Source: Bacillota bacterium (GTDB lineage: Bacteria; Bacillota; Clostridia; Christensenellales; SZUA-584). From it: a DNA stretch of 64,000 bases. The translations under genes were made by a program, and so were the position numbers. The notes beneath the pieces are model-generated. The model saw only the letters and a program-made list of their open reading frames with translations. It ran no database searches and was not told the DNA's origin. The stretch lies in NCBI GenBank assembly GCA_023460085.1, contig JAEWRI010000036.1:248001-312000 (forward strand), in the 5' to 3' direction. Below, one piece after another: positions 55,084-63,590 of this stretch. Position 1 is the stretch's first letter. Each line of letters opens with the position of its first letter.

Positions 55084-55138
55084 TGCTGTCGCCAGCTAAT
55101 TATGCAAGTTTGTGCATTTGGATAATTCATATCGTTGT

Positions 55139-55747
55139 CTAATATTGTAACTGTTTCTTCGAAATGATTACTTTGCTTACCCCATTTTCCCTCTGCAGCC
55201 GGTACAAAAGGTCTTTTTCCTTCATCAAATTCTCCATCCAGGGCGGAAGGTGGTCACATACCAGTTCCAGCGATAAGAATGCCGCGTTTTGCATAAAGCT
55301 CATCAACGCACGCTTGGAGGAAACCTCCGGAAACGCCTTTTGCAGGCGAACGAGATCCAAAAAGTAATTGCCGTCATTCTGCGGCGAATACGGTTGTTGC
55401 GGAGGGTCATCCTGCGCGGCCTGTGCCGACAAAATATCATCCATGATACCATCCATCAAATCGTCCGTTATGGCCTCAGCCTCAAATATTTCAAAGCCTG
55501 ATTGATTCAGCATCTGATACGCAACGCCAACGATCTTCCGGCTGACGATTACGCGACATTCAAAGCGCGTATTCAATTGTCTGATCACATCACGCAGTGC
55601 CTGCGCATTATTTGTGTGCTGGGGCTCATAATAATCGGTCTGTATCCATTGCGCTTCTTTTCTTTGATACAAAACAAAACGCTGAGTGTTAGCGCAAGGC
55701 ACAAGTTCTCCGGCCATGTTGATTGTAGCAATCACTTGTTTTTTCAT
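55139..55747 (-). CDS. anfO: AnfO-like nitrogenase accessory protein
   Basis: 202 residues from the ATG at 55747; a TTG at 55765 is possible. The N-terminal part has a NifX-like look (VIVSRKIVGVAYQMLNQSGFEIFEAEA) and the C-terminal part matches the AnfO family core (GNYFLDLVRLQKAFPEVSSKRALM, LVCDHLPPW). AnfO is known from Fe-only nitrogenase clusters, where it protects the enzyme; here it precedes a Mo-type nifH and no anfDGK is in the window. Function in a Mo context is unknown. Confidence 0.8.
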   Translation of the reverse strand: MKKQVIATINMAGELVPCANTQRFVLYQRKEAQWIQTDYYEPQHTNNAQALRDVIRQLNTRFECRVIVSRKIVGVAYQMLNQSGFEIFEAEAITDDLMDGIMDDILSAQAAQDDPPQQPYSPQNDGNYFLDLVRLQKAFPEVSSKRALMSFMQNAAFLSLELVCDHLPPWMENLMKEKDLLYRLQRENGVSKVIISKKQLQY

Positions 55748-55858
55748 ATCCTGTGCAGACTCCAATTTAAATAAATATAAACTATCACAATAAAAATGGC
55801 ACGTAAATACTAAAGTGACAAACCGGAAATATGAAGATCGCGCATAAGGGATATGCCA

Positions 55859-56017
55859 TCACTCAGCATTGGCGAAGCGATCAAGGATAACGATGGTATT
55901 GACCTCCCGCGAATGAAGCCTATGCCCCAGCAGTTCTGCGCCACCGCCCGCAAATACAACGGGCAATTTCAGATCCAGACCGCGTTCGCGTAAGAAATAC
56001 GACACCTGGCGATATAA
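55859..56017 (-). pseudogene. ParM/StbA-like actin fragment
   Basis: About 50 codons ending in a stop: YRQVSYFLRERGLDLKLPV, then VFAGGGAELLGHRLHSR and FANAE. The GGGAELL and FANAE motifs are typical of the C-terminal half of plasmid-segregation actin homologues. Truncated on both sides. It marks former plasmid- or ICE-derived sequence upstream of the nif cluster. Confidence 0.5.
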
Positions 56018-56087
56018 CTACCCTCGTATTAAGGCCGAACAACTCAAAGCTGAGCTTGATGCCAACCGAACAGAAGAACATAAATAA
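55992..56087 (+). pseudogene. C-terminal fragment of an unidentified protein
   Basis: KKYDTWRYNYPRIKAEQLKA then ELDANRTEEHK and stop. Overlaps the ParM-like fragment on the opposite strand. Resembles the tail at 37323-37415 and, like it, ends beside a hairpin. Family not recognised. The rest of 55748-56634 is without a convincing gene; 56200-56390 resembles the boundary repeats weakly. Confidence 0.3.
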
Positions 56088-56130
56088 AAAATGTCCGGCA
56101 AAACAAACTTGTTGTTTCGTCGGACATTTT
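56088..56130 (-). terminator. Bidirectional hairpin terminator
   Basis: Arms AAAATGTCCG and CGGACATTTT, extended by a partly paired inner stem; six T residues follow on the minus strand. It would stop transcripts from the flavin oxidase gene about 500 bases upstream, or those from the opposite strand. Confidence 0.6.
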
Positions 56131-56634
56131 CATGTCTGTTATGGAATTATTCTGCGATAAACATTTTGACGTTATAGTGTCAAAACGGTATCACCGGAGC
56201 CTGAAACTTTCTGAAAACCCAGTGTTTTCGGCTTTTCGAGTTCAGGTTCTTACTCCCACTCGCTCTTTGAATGCGTTTCTTAAACAATTCTGTTTAGATA
56301 ATATGGCTCGTGGTATTTGTATTATATCAGTTATCCATAATTTTTTTGCTATCTGATTTTTTGTTGCCAATATGTTGCCGGGAACCGCTACAACTTGTCT
56401 GATCTGCGGCTTCTTTACCTTCTAATGACTTTGAAATTTATTCCCGAAGCTTTGCTACAGTTATTATCGATTTTTGAGCTTAACCCTCTTTCTTCTTCCA
56501 ATCAGTACATCCCCACACCGCACAGCACGGCCATTCCATAATCTTTTTACGATTTGTTTTCCACAGCCTATATTAAGTTTTAATAGAAAAAAGTACTGAT
56601 AAGCACATGACTGTGGTTATTCAGTACCCCTTAA

Positions 56635-58161
56635 TTAATTTATCGGTATGCTTTGTTCAAAGTGGAATAAGTTCTCGGGATCATACATTCGTTTTGCCTT
56701 CTTCAGCCGCGATAAATTCACGCCAAAATATGCAATAGGCCAATCAGCAATCATGGAATCGCAATAGTTGCGATAGGCACCGCGGGTAAAAGGAAGCATG
56801 GATACACGAAATTGCTCTATCCACCGAATATTTTTACATGCTTCTTCATCCTGCGTCCAATAAGATTGATATTGAATCGCAAACATGGTTTTGCGGTGTG
56901 GAAAGGCAGTAGCCATTGTGGGTACGCGGTTAATTGCGCCACCATAGGCGGCAAAAGAGACCCTGTTGGTTGGGCCCGGAGCCTTTCCCAAGTTGCGGTT
57001 CAATACATCCAGTGCCGCATTTGACAAAGGTTCAGAGACATAGGCAGAAGTATTTTTAAATAATGCTTGCTCTTGCGGGATTCCTGCATACATATGCACC
57101 GCTTCAATCCATGTCATGGTCTGAAGTTCCACAGACTTGGGCTGAGTATTCTCCTGCAGAGGACGCAGAATCAGCTTAAGCTCTTCTTCCGGGCCTACAA
57201 ATGCGCCGAAGGAACTGAGATCGCCTTGACCTTTCCCTGGAAGTGACAGCAAAGAGGTCAGCCGTTCATCGGTGTAGGGAGCCCACATTTGCCAATGGCG
57301 CACAACCTCAGCCACATCGTTAAAATCCCACGTCATACTGTAGGTTGTAACCGTCTCGATGGGATGCACACGAAAGGTAAAGGATGTTATTACGCCAAAG
57401 CTGCCATCACCCCCGCCGCGGCAAGCCCAAAACAGGTCGGGATGCTCAAAGCGGTTGGCTCTAATCATGTTCCCGTGCGCCGTGACCATTTCTATCTCCA
57501 GCAAATTATCGCAGGTCATTCCAAACAATCTTGACAGCACCCCATATCCCCCTCCAAGCGTCAGTCCGGATATACCCACTGTCGGACAAGTTCCTCCCGG
57601 AATGGTCACTCCTTGTTCCCAAAGAGCTTCGTACAAGGGCAGCAATTTTATCCCCGCACCAACCCGCGCTGTTCCTTCCTCCTTATTAATTTGCAGGTTT
57701 AGCAGCCTGCTTACATCAATTATCAGCCCGCAGTTGACCAATGAAAACGCTTCATAGCTATGCCCGCCATCGCGTATGCGAAAAGGAAGTCCGTACTTGC
57801 GTACCCAACAAATCGCATTGACAACGTCATCTACAGCCTCACAGTATACGATTATCTTTGGAAATTTATTAAAGCGCCCATTAAAGTCCTGTCTTGCTTT
57901 GTTATAGCCGGGTTCGCCCTGCAAAATTACATGTCCCGTTAATCCTTTTAAGCTTATCGCAGGGCGACACCACCCAAAGCACCCTCTCAGCAGGCAGCCG
58001 CAATGGGAACACTGCCATTGGAAATTGCTGCACATGTTTTCGCAGCAGCAGTGAGAAAAGCAGCCGCCGGTTTCATTGCAAGATTTATGGCGGCAGAACT
58101 CGCAGCTTCGCGATTGGCTGCAGCATTGCTCAGCCCAAGGTTCTTCATATAATCTGTACAT
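56635..58161 (-). CDS. FAD-linked oxidase (berberine-bridge-enzyme-like) with cysteine-rich N-terminus
   Basis: 508 residues from the ATG at 58161 (GGAGGG six bases upstream). Residues 13-65 hold 15 cysteines (13, 14, 20, 23, 28, 34, 38-40, 44, 51, 54, 56, 61, 65). Residues about 75-500 form the PCMH-type FAD domain with both covalent-flavin residues, His134 (RDGGHSYEAF) and Cys192 (GGTCPTVGISG), plus the BBE C-terminal element NLFHFEQSIP. Such enzymes oxidise sugars or alcohols with O2, odd in an anaerobe. The Cys region may bind metals or be surface-bound; it is not part of the normal family. Confidence 0.85.
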   Translation of the reverse strand: MYRLYEEPWAEQCCSQSRSCEFCRHKSCNETGGCFSHCCCENMCSNFQWQCSHCGCLLRGCFGWCRPAISLKGLTGHVILQGEPGYNKARQDFNGRFNKFPKIIVYCEAVDDVVNAICWVRKYGLPFRIRDGGHSYEAFSLVNCGLIIDVSRLLNLQINKEEGTARVGAGIKLLPLYEALWEQGVTIPGGTCPTVGISGLTLGGGYGVLSRLFGMTCDNLLEIEMVTAHGNMIRANRFEHPDLFWACRGGGDGSFGVITSFTFRVHPIETVTTYSMTWDFNDVAEVVRHWQMWAPYTDERLTSLLSLPGKGQGDLSSFGAFVGPEEELKLILRPLQENTQPKSVELQTMTWIEAVHMYAGIPQEQALFKNTSAYVSEPLSNAALDVLNRNLGKAPGPTNRVSFAAYGGAINRVPTMATAFPHRKTMFAIQYQSYWTQDEEACKNIRWIEQFRVSMLPFTRGAYRNYCDSMIADWPIAYFGVNLSRLKKAKRMYDPENLFHFEQSIPIN

Positions 58162-58326
58162 TGTTGACCCTCCCTTTATGTAACTCTGACAGCTCTCTAG
58201 ATCGCAAGTGTATTTATTCAGTTCATTCCTCTGCAACGATTGACTCCGGGCGGACTGACAATCCGCATAGATTACATTATTTAATGTTATTGTATGTATG
58301 TAATTTGGGTGTTGTCACAAGACAAA

Positions 58327-58365
58327 AAAAGAGCTAACTGACACTCAAAATCAGTTAGCTCTTTT
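58327..58365. terminator. Strong hairpin terminator, same family as the one at 37417-37450
   Basis: Perfect 15-base arms AAAAGAGCTAACTGA and TCAGTTAGCTCTTTT around a nine-base loop, with T-runs on both sides, so it can act in either direction. The same GAGCTAAC stem recurs 21 kb away near the MATE gene, suggesting a shared mobile origin. Confidence 0.75.
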
Positions 58366-58462
58366 ATATGGATCATACAATCAATGTTGCCAAAACGTTG
58401 CCACGAGATTGCTGTAGAAGCCGGAAAGCCGCATGGCTACTGGCTATTCTCCGCTTCTCAAA

Positions 58463-58618
58463 TTATTCCCACTCGACTACTTCAACAATTATAGTGCCTA
58501 TTTCAGATGTTCTATCCAGCATATACTAAGCTTATTTGTTTAGTATATGCCCCTTTTATTTATGGCTCCTTTTCTTTTTAGTATCAAAACAGTATCATGA
58601 AAGGACTTTGAATACAAG
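58463..58618. repeat. Right copy of the boundary repeat (integrase-tail/att-like)
   Basis: Same orientation as 40421-40575. The minus strand encodes the end of a protein (FHDTVLILKRKGAINKRGIY and stop at 58540) overlapping a perfect 11-base inverted repeat (GCATATACTAA, arms 58519-58529 and 58540-58550), then TIIVEVVEWE and stop, which resembles the guaA end. A third, degenerate piece lies near 56250. The interval 58162-58912 contains no other recognisable gene. Confidence 0.6.
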
Positions 58619-58912
58619 TATTAAAAGTCCATGAACCGCATCTTGTTCTAACAAGTTCTAACATTTCTCTTTCCGTACAATGGTCAATTTGGCTTCGCAA
58701 TTCATCATTTTTAAAGTGGTTATTTACCAACAGTTATTAACAGACATCCTAATTTTCAAAACAGAAGCCAGCTGCTTCTTCTCGATCAGCTCTATTATAA
58801 ATAATTTGTATTTAGATCTTTATCTGCTAAATCAAATTATTAGTTTACCACTTTCTTTTAAGCATCCTAACACCGCTAATTGAGTATTCCCCGAAAATCC
58901 TTAAAGATCTTT

Positions 58913-59923
58913 CTACAATATACAAAGAGCTTTTAGTTCCTCAAGAACAATCGTATGGATGTTTTTATATAAACTTGAATTTGCATAACCAACCCAAGCG
59001 CAATTGGTATTTAGATTCATCGGGTAATTCAGAATACTCCCGTACACATCTTTTACAATACACCCACTTTCTATGGCAATTAATAATGTTGAGAGGTCAT
59101 ATGGATGCACGCATAACGGGAGAAACCGATTTCTTTTTAACTGATATTTATACAATAACGCGCGGATATCGATCACCATACGATATTTTCCGGTCATTAA
59201 CATAAAAAGCTGTCCGCCGGATGATATGTACTGTTCTGAAAAAACAAGATTCGAATCCTCTGTTGGATAACCATATAAACGGCACAATACTCTTTCTTCC
59301 AGTTCAGATATAATTGTTTTTGTGCCAGGAAAGAAATTCGAAAACACGCAAAAACCGTTTTCTAGCGTTGTTGCTGTACTACGTGACAATGACGCGTGGG
59401 AATCCGTTTCTTTTTCAGTATGCAGATCATATATTTTTAATTCTGCGCCTTGATGTTTAACCGCTTTTAACACTGCACCTTTATCCTGCATTGTATTCGG
59501 GACTTCCGTTTGTATGGCCGCACATATGTCATTGAGAGTAACTTCCAAGCCTTTGTTTTCCGCTATGCCCGTCAATATCCATGCCGATCGGATATCATAC
59601 ATGATATGGCGTGTCCCGTCTAGCGGATCAATGATAATTTGCCATCTTGCATTAACTTTATCCTGTGTGCTCGGATAGACGCGTTGGCCTAGCCCCTCAC
59701 ATATCACAACTGCGCCGCCCTCCGGAGGATTATCCTTAAACCATTGATCAATCATACCCTCACATACAATGTCAATTCCGTAAGAAACGTCACCGTTTCC
59801 GCTTCCTGAAATTCTGGCAAGCCCCTCGGATTGATTTCGAATGTTTTCTCGTACGGCTTTTCTTATGGACTGATGCAATTTTTCTATAGAATCCAAAATA
59901 TCTTTAATTATTGTATATTCCAC
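58913..59923 (-). CDS. Inositol-monophosphatase-like phosphatase
   Basis: 336 residues. Metal-binding motif IIIDPLDGTRHIMYD (DPLDGT) and an upstream ICEG(L) at about residue 75 (equivalent to the usual EE motif) are present; the second Asp motif near the C-terminus appears as ALLYKYQLKRNR, which departs from the usual GxxWDxxA, so catalytic competence is uncertain. The protein is longer than standard (about 260). GTG start with GGCGGGG upstream. No obvious operon partner. Confidence 0.65.
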   Translation of the reverse strand: MEYTIIKDILDSIEKLHQSIRKAVRENIRNQSEGLARISGSGNGDVSYGIDIVCEGMIDQWFKDNPPEGGAVVICEGLGQRVYPSTQDKVNARWQIIIDPLDGTRHIMYDIRSAWILTGIAENKGLEVTLNDICAAIQTEVPNTMQDKGAVLKAVKHQGAELKIYDLHTEKETDSHASLSRSTATTLENGFCVFSNFFPGTKTIISELEERVLCRLYGYPTEDSNLVFSEQYISSGGQLFMLMTGKYRMVIDIRALLYKYQLKRNRFLPLCVHPYDLSTLLIAIESGCIVKDVYGSILNYPMNLNTNCAWVGYANSSLYKNIHTIVLEELKALCIL

Positions 59924-59994
59924 TCGCCCCGCCTCTCATGAGCGCTGGCAAACTCCCGTATAATCCTGCGCCTGACCGTTCCTGCCTTTTATGC

Positions 59995-61116
59995 TTACAC
60001 AAGCAGATTTCTTTCGTCTTCTTTCGAGAAAATGTGAATGAATGCAGCCGGAAATTTGAAGTCGATTTCGCTCAATGAGCCGATACCATCCCGATATTTT
60101 TCGTCCAGCTCCACAGTGGGCATGCGTACCACCGCATCTTGCCCTTCCACGATCAAATGGATGTGCATCTCACTGCCCATCATTTCAGATACATCCACCA
60201 CCGCTCGTACCGCACTGTCCTCATTGAGCGTCGCAATGCTCATGTGTTCAGGCCGTACGCCCAGAACGACTTCCTGATCCTTTATGTCCTTCTCCATCAA
60301 TTTGGTACTCATTTCCGCAACCAGCGCTATCCTGACACCATGAAGAATAACCGCATATGATCTTCCCTGTTTTTCCAAACGCACGTTGAAAAAGTTCATC
60401 TGGGGCGAGCCTATAAACCCGGCCACAAACAGATTTGCCGGATGGTTGAACACCTCCTGCGGTGTGCCGATTTGCTGAATAAAGCCATCCTTCATAATAA
60501 CAATTCGGTCTCCCAGCGTCATGGCCTCTGTTTGATCGTGCGTCACATAGATGAAGGTGGTGTTGACTTTCTGCCGCAGCTTGATGATCTCAGCGCGCAT
60601 CTGGTTTCTCAGCTTAGCATCCAGGTTTGACAGCGGTTCGTCCATTAAAAAAACCTTGGGGGTTCGCAAAATAGCACGCCCGATCGCCACGCGCTGGCGC
60701 TGACCGCCCGAGAGCGCTTTGGGCTTCCTTTGTAGCAGCTCAGTGATGCCAAGTATCCTGGCGGCCTCCTTCACTTTCACATCGATTTCCTTTTTGTTAA
60801 CTTTACGCAGTTTAAGACCAAAGGCCATATTTTCATAAACGCTCATGTGTGGGTATAGCGCGTAGTTCTGAAACACCATCGCGATATCTCTATCCTTAGG
60901 CGGCACAGTGTTGACTAATCTGTCGTCGATAAAAAGCTCGCCCGACGAGATTTCCTCGAGGCCCGCCACCATTCTGAGCGTGGTAGATTTGCCGCAACCA
61001 GATGGGCCAACAAGCACAACGAACTCTTTGTCTGCAATCTCCAGATTAAATTCTTGTACCGCCGTCACGTTTTTGTCATAGACCTTTTTTATATCCTTTA
61101 GTAATACCCCTGCCAT
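59995..61116 (-). CDS. Sugar ABC transporter ATP-binding protein (MsmK/UgpC type)
   Basis: 373 residues. Walker A GPSGCGKST, signature LSGGQRQRVAIGRA, Walker B VFLMDEPLSNLDA, and the C-terminal TOBE/OB regulatory domain (about 240-373; VLGVRPEHMS). The ATG at 61116 follows AAGGGAG; an ATG at 61167 overlapping the galT stop is possible. MsmK-type ATPases serve several CUT1 importers, so it could power the sugar importer at the window's start. Cotranscribed with galactan genes. Confidence 0.93.
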   Translation of the reverse strand: MAGVLLKDIKKVYDKNVTAVQEFNLEIADKEFVVLVGPSGCGKSTTLRMVAGLEEISSGELFIDDRLVNTVPPKDRDIAMVFQNYALYPHMSVYENMAFGLKLRKVNKKEIDVKVKEAARILGITELLQRKPKALSGGQRQRVAIGRAILRTPKVFLMDEPLSNLDAKLRNQMRAEIIKLRQKVNTTFIYVTHDQTEAMTLGDRIVIMKDGFIQQIGTPQEVFNHPANLFVAGFIGSPQMNFFNVRLEKQGRSYAVILHGVRIALVAEMSTKLMEKDIKDQEVVLGVRPEHMSIATLNEDSAVRAVVDVSEMMGSEMHIHLIVEGQDAVVRMPTVELDEKYRDGIGSLSEIDFKFPAAFIHIFSKEDERNLLV

Positions 61117-61163
61117 AATGTTTTCTCCCTTCTTGATTCCTTCCGATACCAGCTTAGAATATG

Positions 61164-62138
61164 TCATTTGCCTGCTCTCGCTATATATTTCTGATAGGCT
61201 TGCCTCAGCTCTGCAGCCTTTTCCTCAGGCGCGGTGGGGTTGCAGTGCGCTCCCGCGCCCGTCTCGCTGGATGCGAGAAATTGCTGTTTATCTTTGGCGC
61301 GCATGGGCGGAAAAAATTCGATATGGAAATGGAAGCCTTCCACATCATCCGTATTCACAGGCGCATTGTACATGCACATCATATACGGGAACGGCATATC
61401 GAAGAGGCTGTCGTACATGCCGACAGTATTTCTCACCGTTTTGGCAAGCGATGTTTTTTCCTCGTCGCCAAGTTCGGTAATGTACTTTTTGTGCACGTTG
61501 GATATGATCTGTGTGCCGTATGCAAATTCCGCAAAGAACGGAATGACTACGCTAAAATGCGCGTCCTCAAATATCACGCGCTGCTTAAAATCCCGTTCCG
61601 CCTTGAGCCAGTCACAAAAAAGGCAACGGCCTGTTTCCGCGAGATGCTTCCTGACGCTGTCAAATTTAATCCCCACCTTTTGCGGGAGAAACGGGTATGC
61701 GTAGATCTGTCCGTGCGGATGTGGCATGGTCACCCCCACGGTCTCGCCGCGGTTTTCAAATATCATGACATACTTGAATTCTTCGTATTTGGAGAGTTCA
61801 TCAAACCGTTCGCACCACAGATCCACCAGTTTCCTCACATGCGCAACCGAAAGCTGCGGCAGCGTAGCGGTATGATCGGAAGAATACAATATTACCTCGC
61901 ATTTTCCGTATGCCTTTTCCACTTTAAAAAAAGCGGTGGCCACATTGTCGGGCTCCGGTGGATTCATGGAAAGCGCCGGAAAGTCGTTGTCATATCTCAG
62001 GACATCATACTCACCCGGCACTTTGCGCCAACCCGGACAGAACGGGCACCGGCCCTTGGGCATCTGCGGCCTGTTTTGCCGGGCCGATGTCACCATCACC
62101 CAATCGTTCCTGAAAGGATTATATCTTAATTCAGCCAT
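61164..62138 (-). CDS. galT: Galactose-1-phosphate uridylyltransferase
   Basis: 324 residues. Exchanges UMP between UDP-glucose and galactose-1-phosphate (Leloir pathway). Seen: RYNPFRNDWVMVTSARQNRP, zinc-ligand CPFCPG, and the nucleophile motif MPHPHGQIYAYP. Downstream of the GH53 galactanase by 52 bases, so galactose released there would be channelled here; galK and galE are outside the window. Confidence 0.93.
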   Translation of the reverse strand: MAELRYNPFRNDWVMVTSARQNRPQMPKGRCPFCPGWRKVPGEYDVLRYDNDFPALSMNPPEPDNVATAFFKVEKAYGKCEVILYSSDHTATLPQLSVAHVRKLVDLWCERFDELSKYEEFKYVMIFENRGETVGVTMPHPHGQIYAYPFLPQKVGIKFDSVRKHLAETGRCLFCDWLKAERDFKQRVIFEDAHFSVVIPFFAEFAYGTQIISNVHKKYITELGDEEKTSLAKTVRNTVGMYDSLFDMPFPYMMCMYNAPVNTDDVEGFHFHIEFFPPMRAKDKQQFLASSETGAGAHCNPTAPEEKAAELRQAYQKYIARAGK

Positions 62139-62190
62139 GTCTCATTTCCTTATGCATGAAATAACCGCACCTTTTTCAGTCAGTATTGTC

Positions 62191-63312
62191 TCATCTTGCT
62201 TGAACCTCCAAATCGCGTATCATCTTAAGTGTGGGCAGCACATTGCCTTGATAATCAAAAAGCGCCTGATTGGCCCATTCATTACCGCCATAGCCCGTTT
62301 CTCCAATATATTCACAGCCTGCCTTGGTAGCCCAACCGGTACCTTCAACCGGCAGCCACGCCGGTTCCCAGTAGATAAAACCACAGCCAAGCTCATCGGG
62401 AACAGCACGGATTCTTTCCGTCAACGCTTGAATAAATGCCGTCTGCCCGTTTTGCGTCATGGGAAACGGAACGCGCTTTGCCAGTTCCAACGTTGCCGCC
62501 ATACCCCGGCCTACTCCAATTGATATCTCCTCTTTGGCGCGGTACTCTTCTATCGAGAAGCCTGTACTCGTTTCCGCCACAATCAGGGGCTTACCGTAGC
62601 GCCGCGCAAGGTCGTTCATATTACCTCCAAGATCATCCATCGTCCCGTGCCAGAACGGGTAATAGCTGAGCCCGATACAGTCGAATTCCTCGCCGCCGTT
62701 TGCCAGGTAATTATCAAACCAATCGCGGTAAAGGTCGTTTCGGCCCCCGTTATCCAAATGTATCATAACGAAAATATCACAATCAATCTCCCTTGTCGCC
62801 CGGATACCGGCACTGATCAGCCTCGCTATTTCGGGGTACGCGGGCTTTCTCCCATTCGGCCATAACAAACCGTTGGTGACCTCATTGCCGATCGCGACCA
62901 TCTGAGGTAATAACCCCAACCCCTGAAGGCTTTGCAGCGTCTGCCTGGTATAGCGGTACACCGCGTTTTCGAGTTCCTCACCGTTCATGGCGCGCCATGC
63001 TTTGGGCACATATTGTTTGCCTGGATCTGCCCAAAAGTCTGAGTAATGGAAATCCAGCAGCCAGTCCATACCCAATGCGGCTGCTCGTTTGGCCAAACGA
63101 ATGACGCAGGGCAGGTCGTTGGTACCGCCACCGTAAGGTTCGCCCGCTTCCGAATACGGATCGTTCCAAAGCCGGAGCCGGATTAAATCTGTGCCATAGC
63201 TGTGCAGGATATGAAGACAATCCTGCTCCTTTCTATTGTCAAAGAACCTGCCGCCGCAACGCTCGACCTCCTCGAGAGATGAGCAGTCCATTCCTGTATA
63301 CCATCTTTTCAT
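62191..63312 (-). CDS. Glycoside hydrolase family 53 (arabinogalactan endo-1,4-beta-galactanase)
   Basis: 373 residues, TIM barrel. Acid/base Glu in AIGNEVTNGLLWP and nucleophile Glu in LIVAETSTGFS; N-terminal GMDCSSLEEVERCGGRFFD and RLRLWNDP are typical. Cleaves beta-1,4-galactan. No signal peptide, so it acts inside the cell on imported galacto-oligosaccharides. The ATG overlaps the stop of the zinc-ribbon gene (ATGA). Confidence 0.92.
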   Translation of the reverse strand: MKRWYTGMDCSSLEEVERCGGRFFDNRKEQDCLHILHSYGTDLIRLRLWNDPYSEAGEPYGGGTNDLPCVIRLAKRAAALGMDWLLDFHYSDFWADPGKQYVPKAWRAMNGEELENAVYRYTRQTLQSLQGLGLLPQMVAIGNEVTNGLLWPNGRKPAYPEIARLISAGIRATREIDCDIFVMIHLDNGGRNDLYRDWFDNYLANGGEEFDCIGLSYYPFWHGTMDDLGGNMNDLARRYGKPLIVAETSTGFSIEEYRAKEEISIGVGRGMAATLELAKRVPFPMTQNGQTAFIQALTERIRAVPDELGCGFIYWEPAWLPVEGTGWATKAGCEYIGETGYGGNEWANQALFDYQGNVLPTLKMIRDLEVQAR

Positions 63313-63590
63313 TTTCTTTCCTCTCCGTTACAACTGATGTGTGATGCATGACTCGCAGGGTGATCATCTAACACTTCAAAATCGTTTTCGCCAAACCGCT
63401 TCATCATATCGCGGTAGCGGAATCGAACCATTTCATTTTTTGCAAGAACATCGGTCTCACTGCCGGTATACTGACAGCGCAGGCAATAGTACTCATCTTT
63501 TTCTTTATCAAAAAACATATCAATATCCAAATCACGCATAAAGCACGACGGGCAGCGATAGTTCAGTCTGCCTTTTCCAGATTGAGCCAT
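63309..63590 (-). CDS. Small zinc-ribbon protein, function unknown
   Basis: 93 residues. Two CxxC pairs, CPSC (14-17) and CLRC (36-39), form a zinc ribbon; the rest is charged. AAGGAGGG lies nine bases before the ATG. It overlaps the preceding gene by 28 bases and GH53 by four, so it is translated with the galactan operon. I do not recognise the family. Confidence 0.7.
   Translation of the reverse strand: MAQSGKGRLNYRCPSCFMRDLDIDMFFDKEKDEYYCLRCQYTGSETDVLAKNEMVRFRYRDMMKRFGENDFEVLDDHPASHASHISCNGEERK

Noticed and set aside
55139..55747. Evidence for a complete Fe-only nitrogenase system
   Set aside because: Only AnfO-like is present. NifD has FeMo-cofactor ligands and no anfG-type delta subunit gene exists in the window.
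58680..58883. AT-rich 67-codon plus-strand frame before the inositol-phosphatase gene
   Set aside because: No ribosome site, low-complexity hydrophobic composition and no resemblance to a family; it lies in decayed sequence.
59995..61116. A dedicated galactan ABC importer
   Set aside because: Only the ATPase is present; no binding protein or permeases lie next to it within the window.
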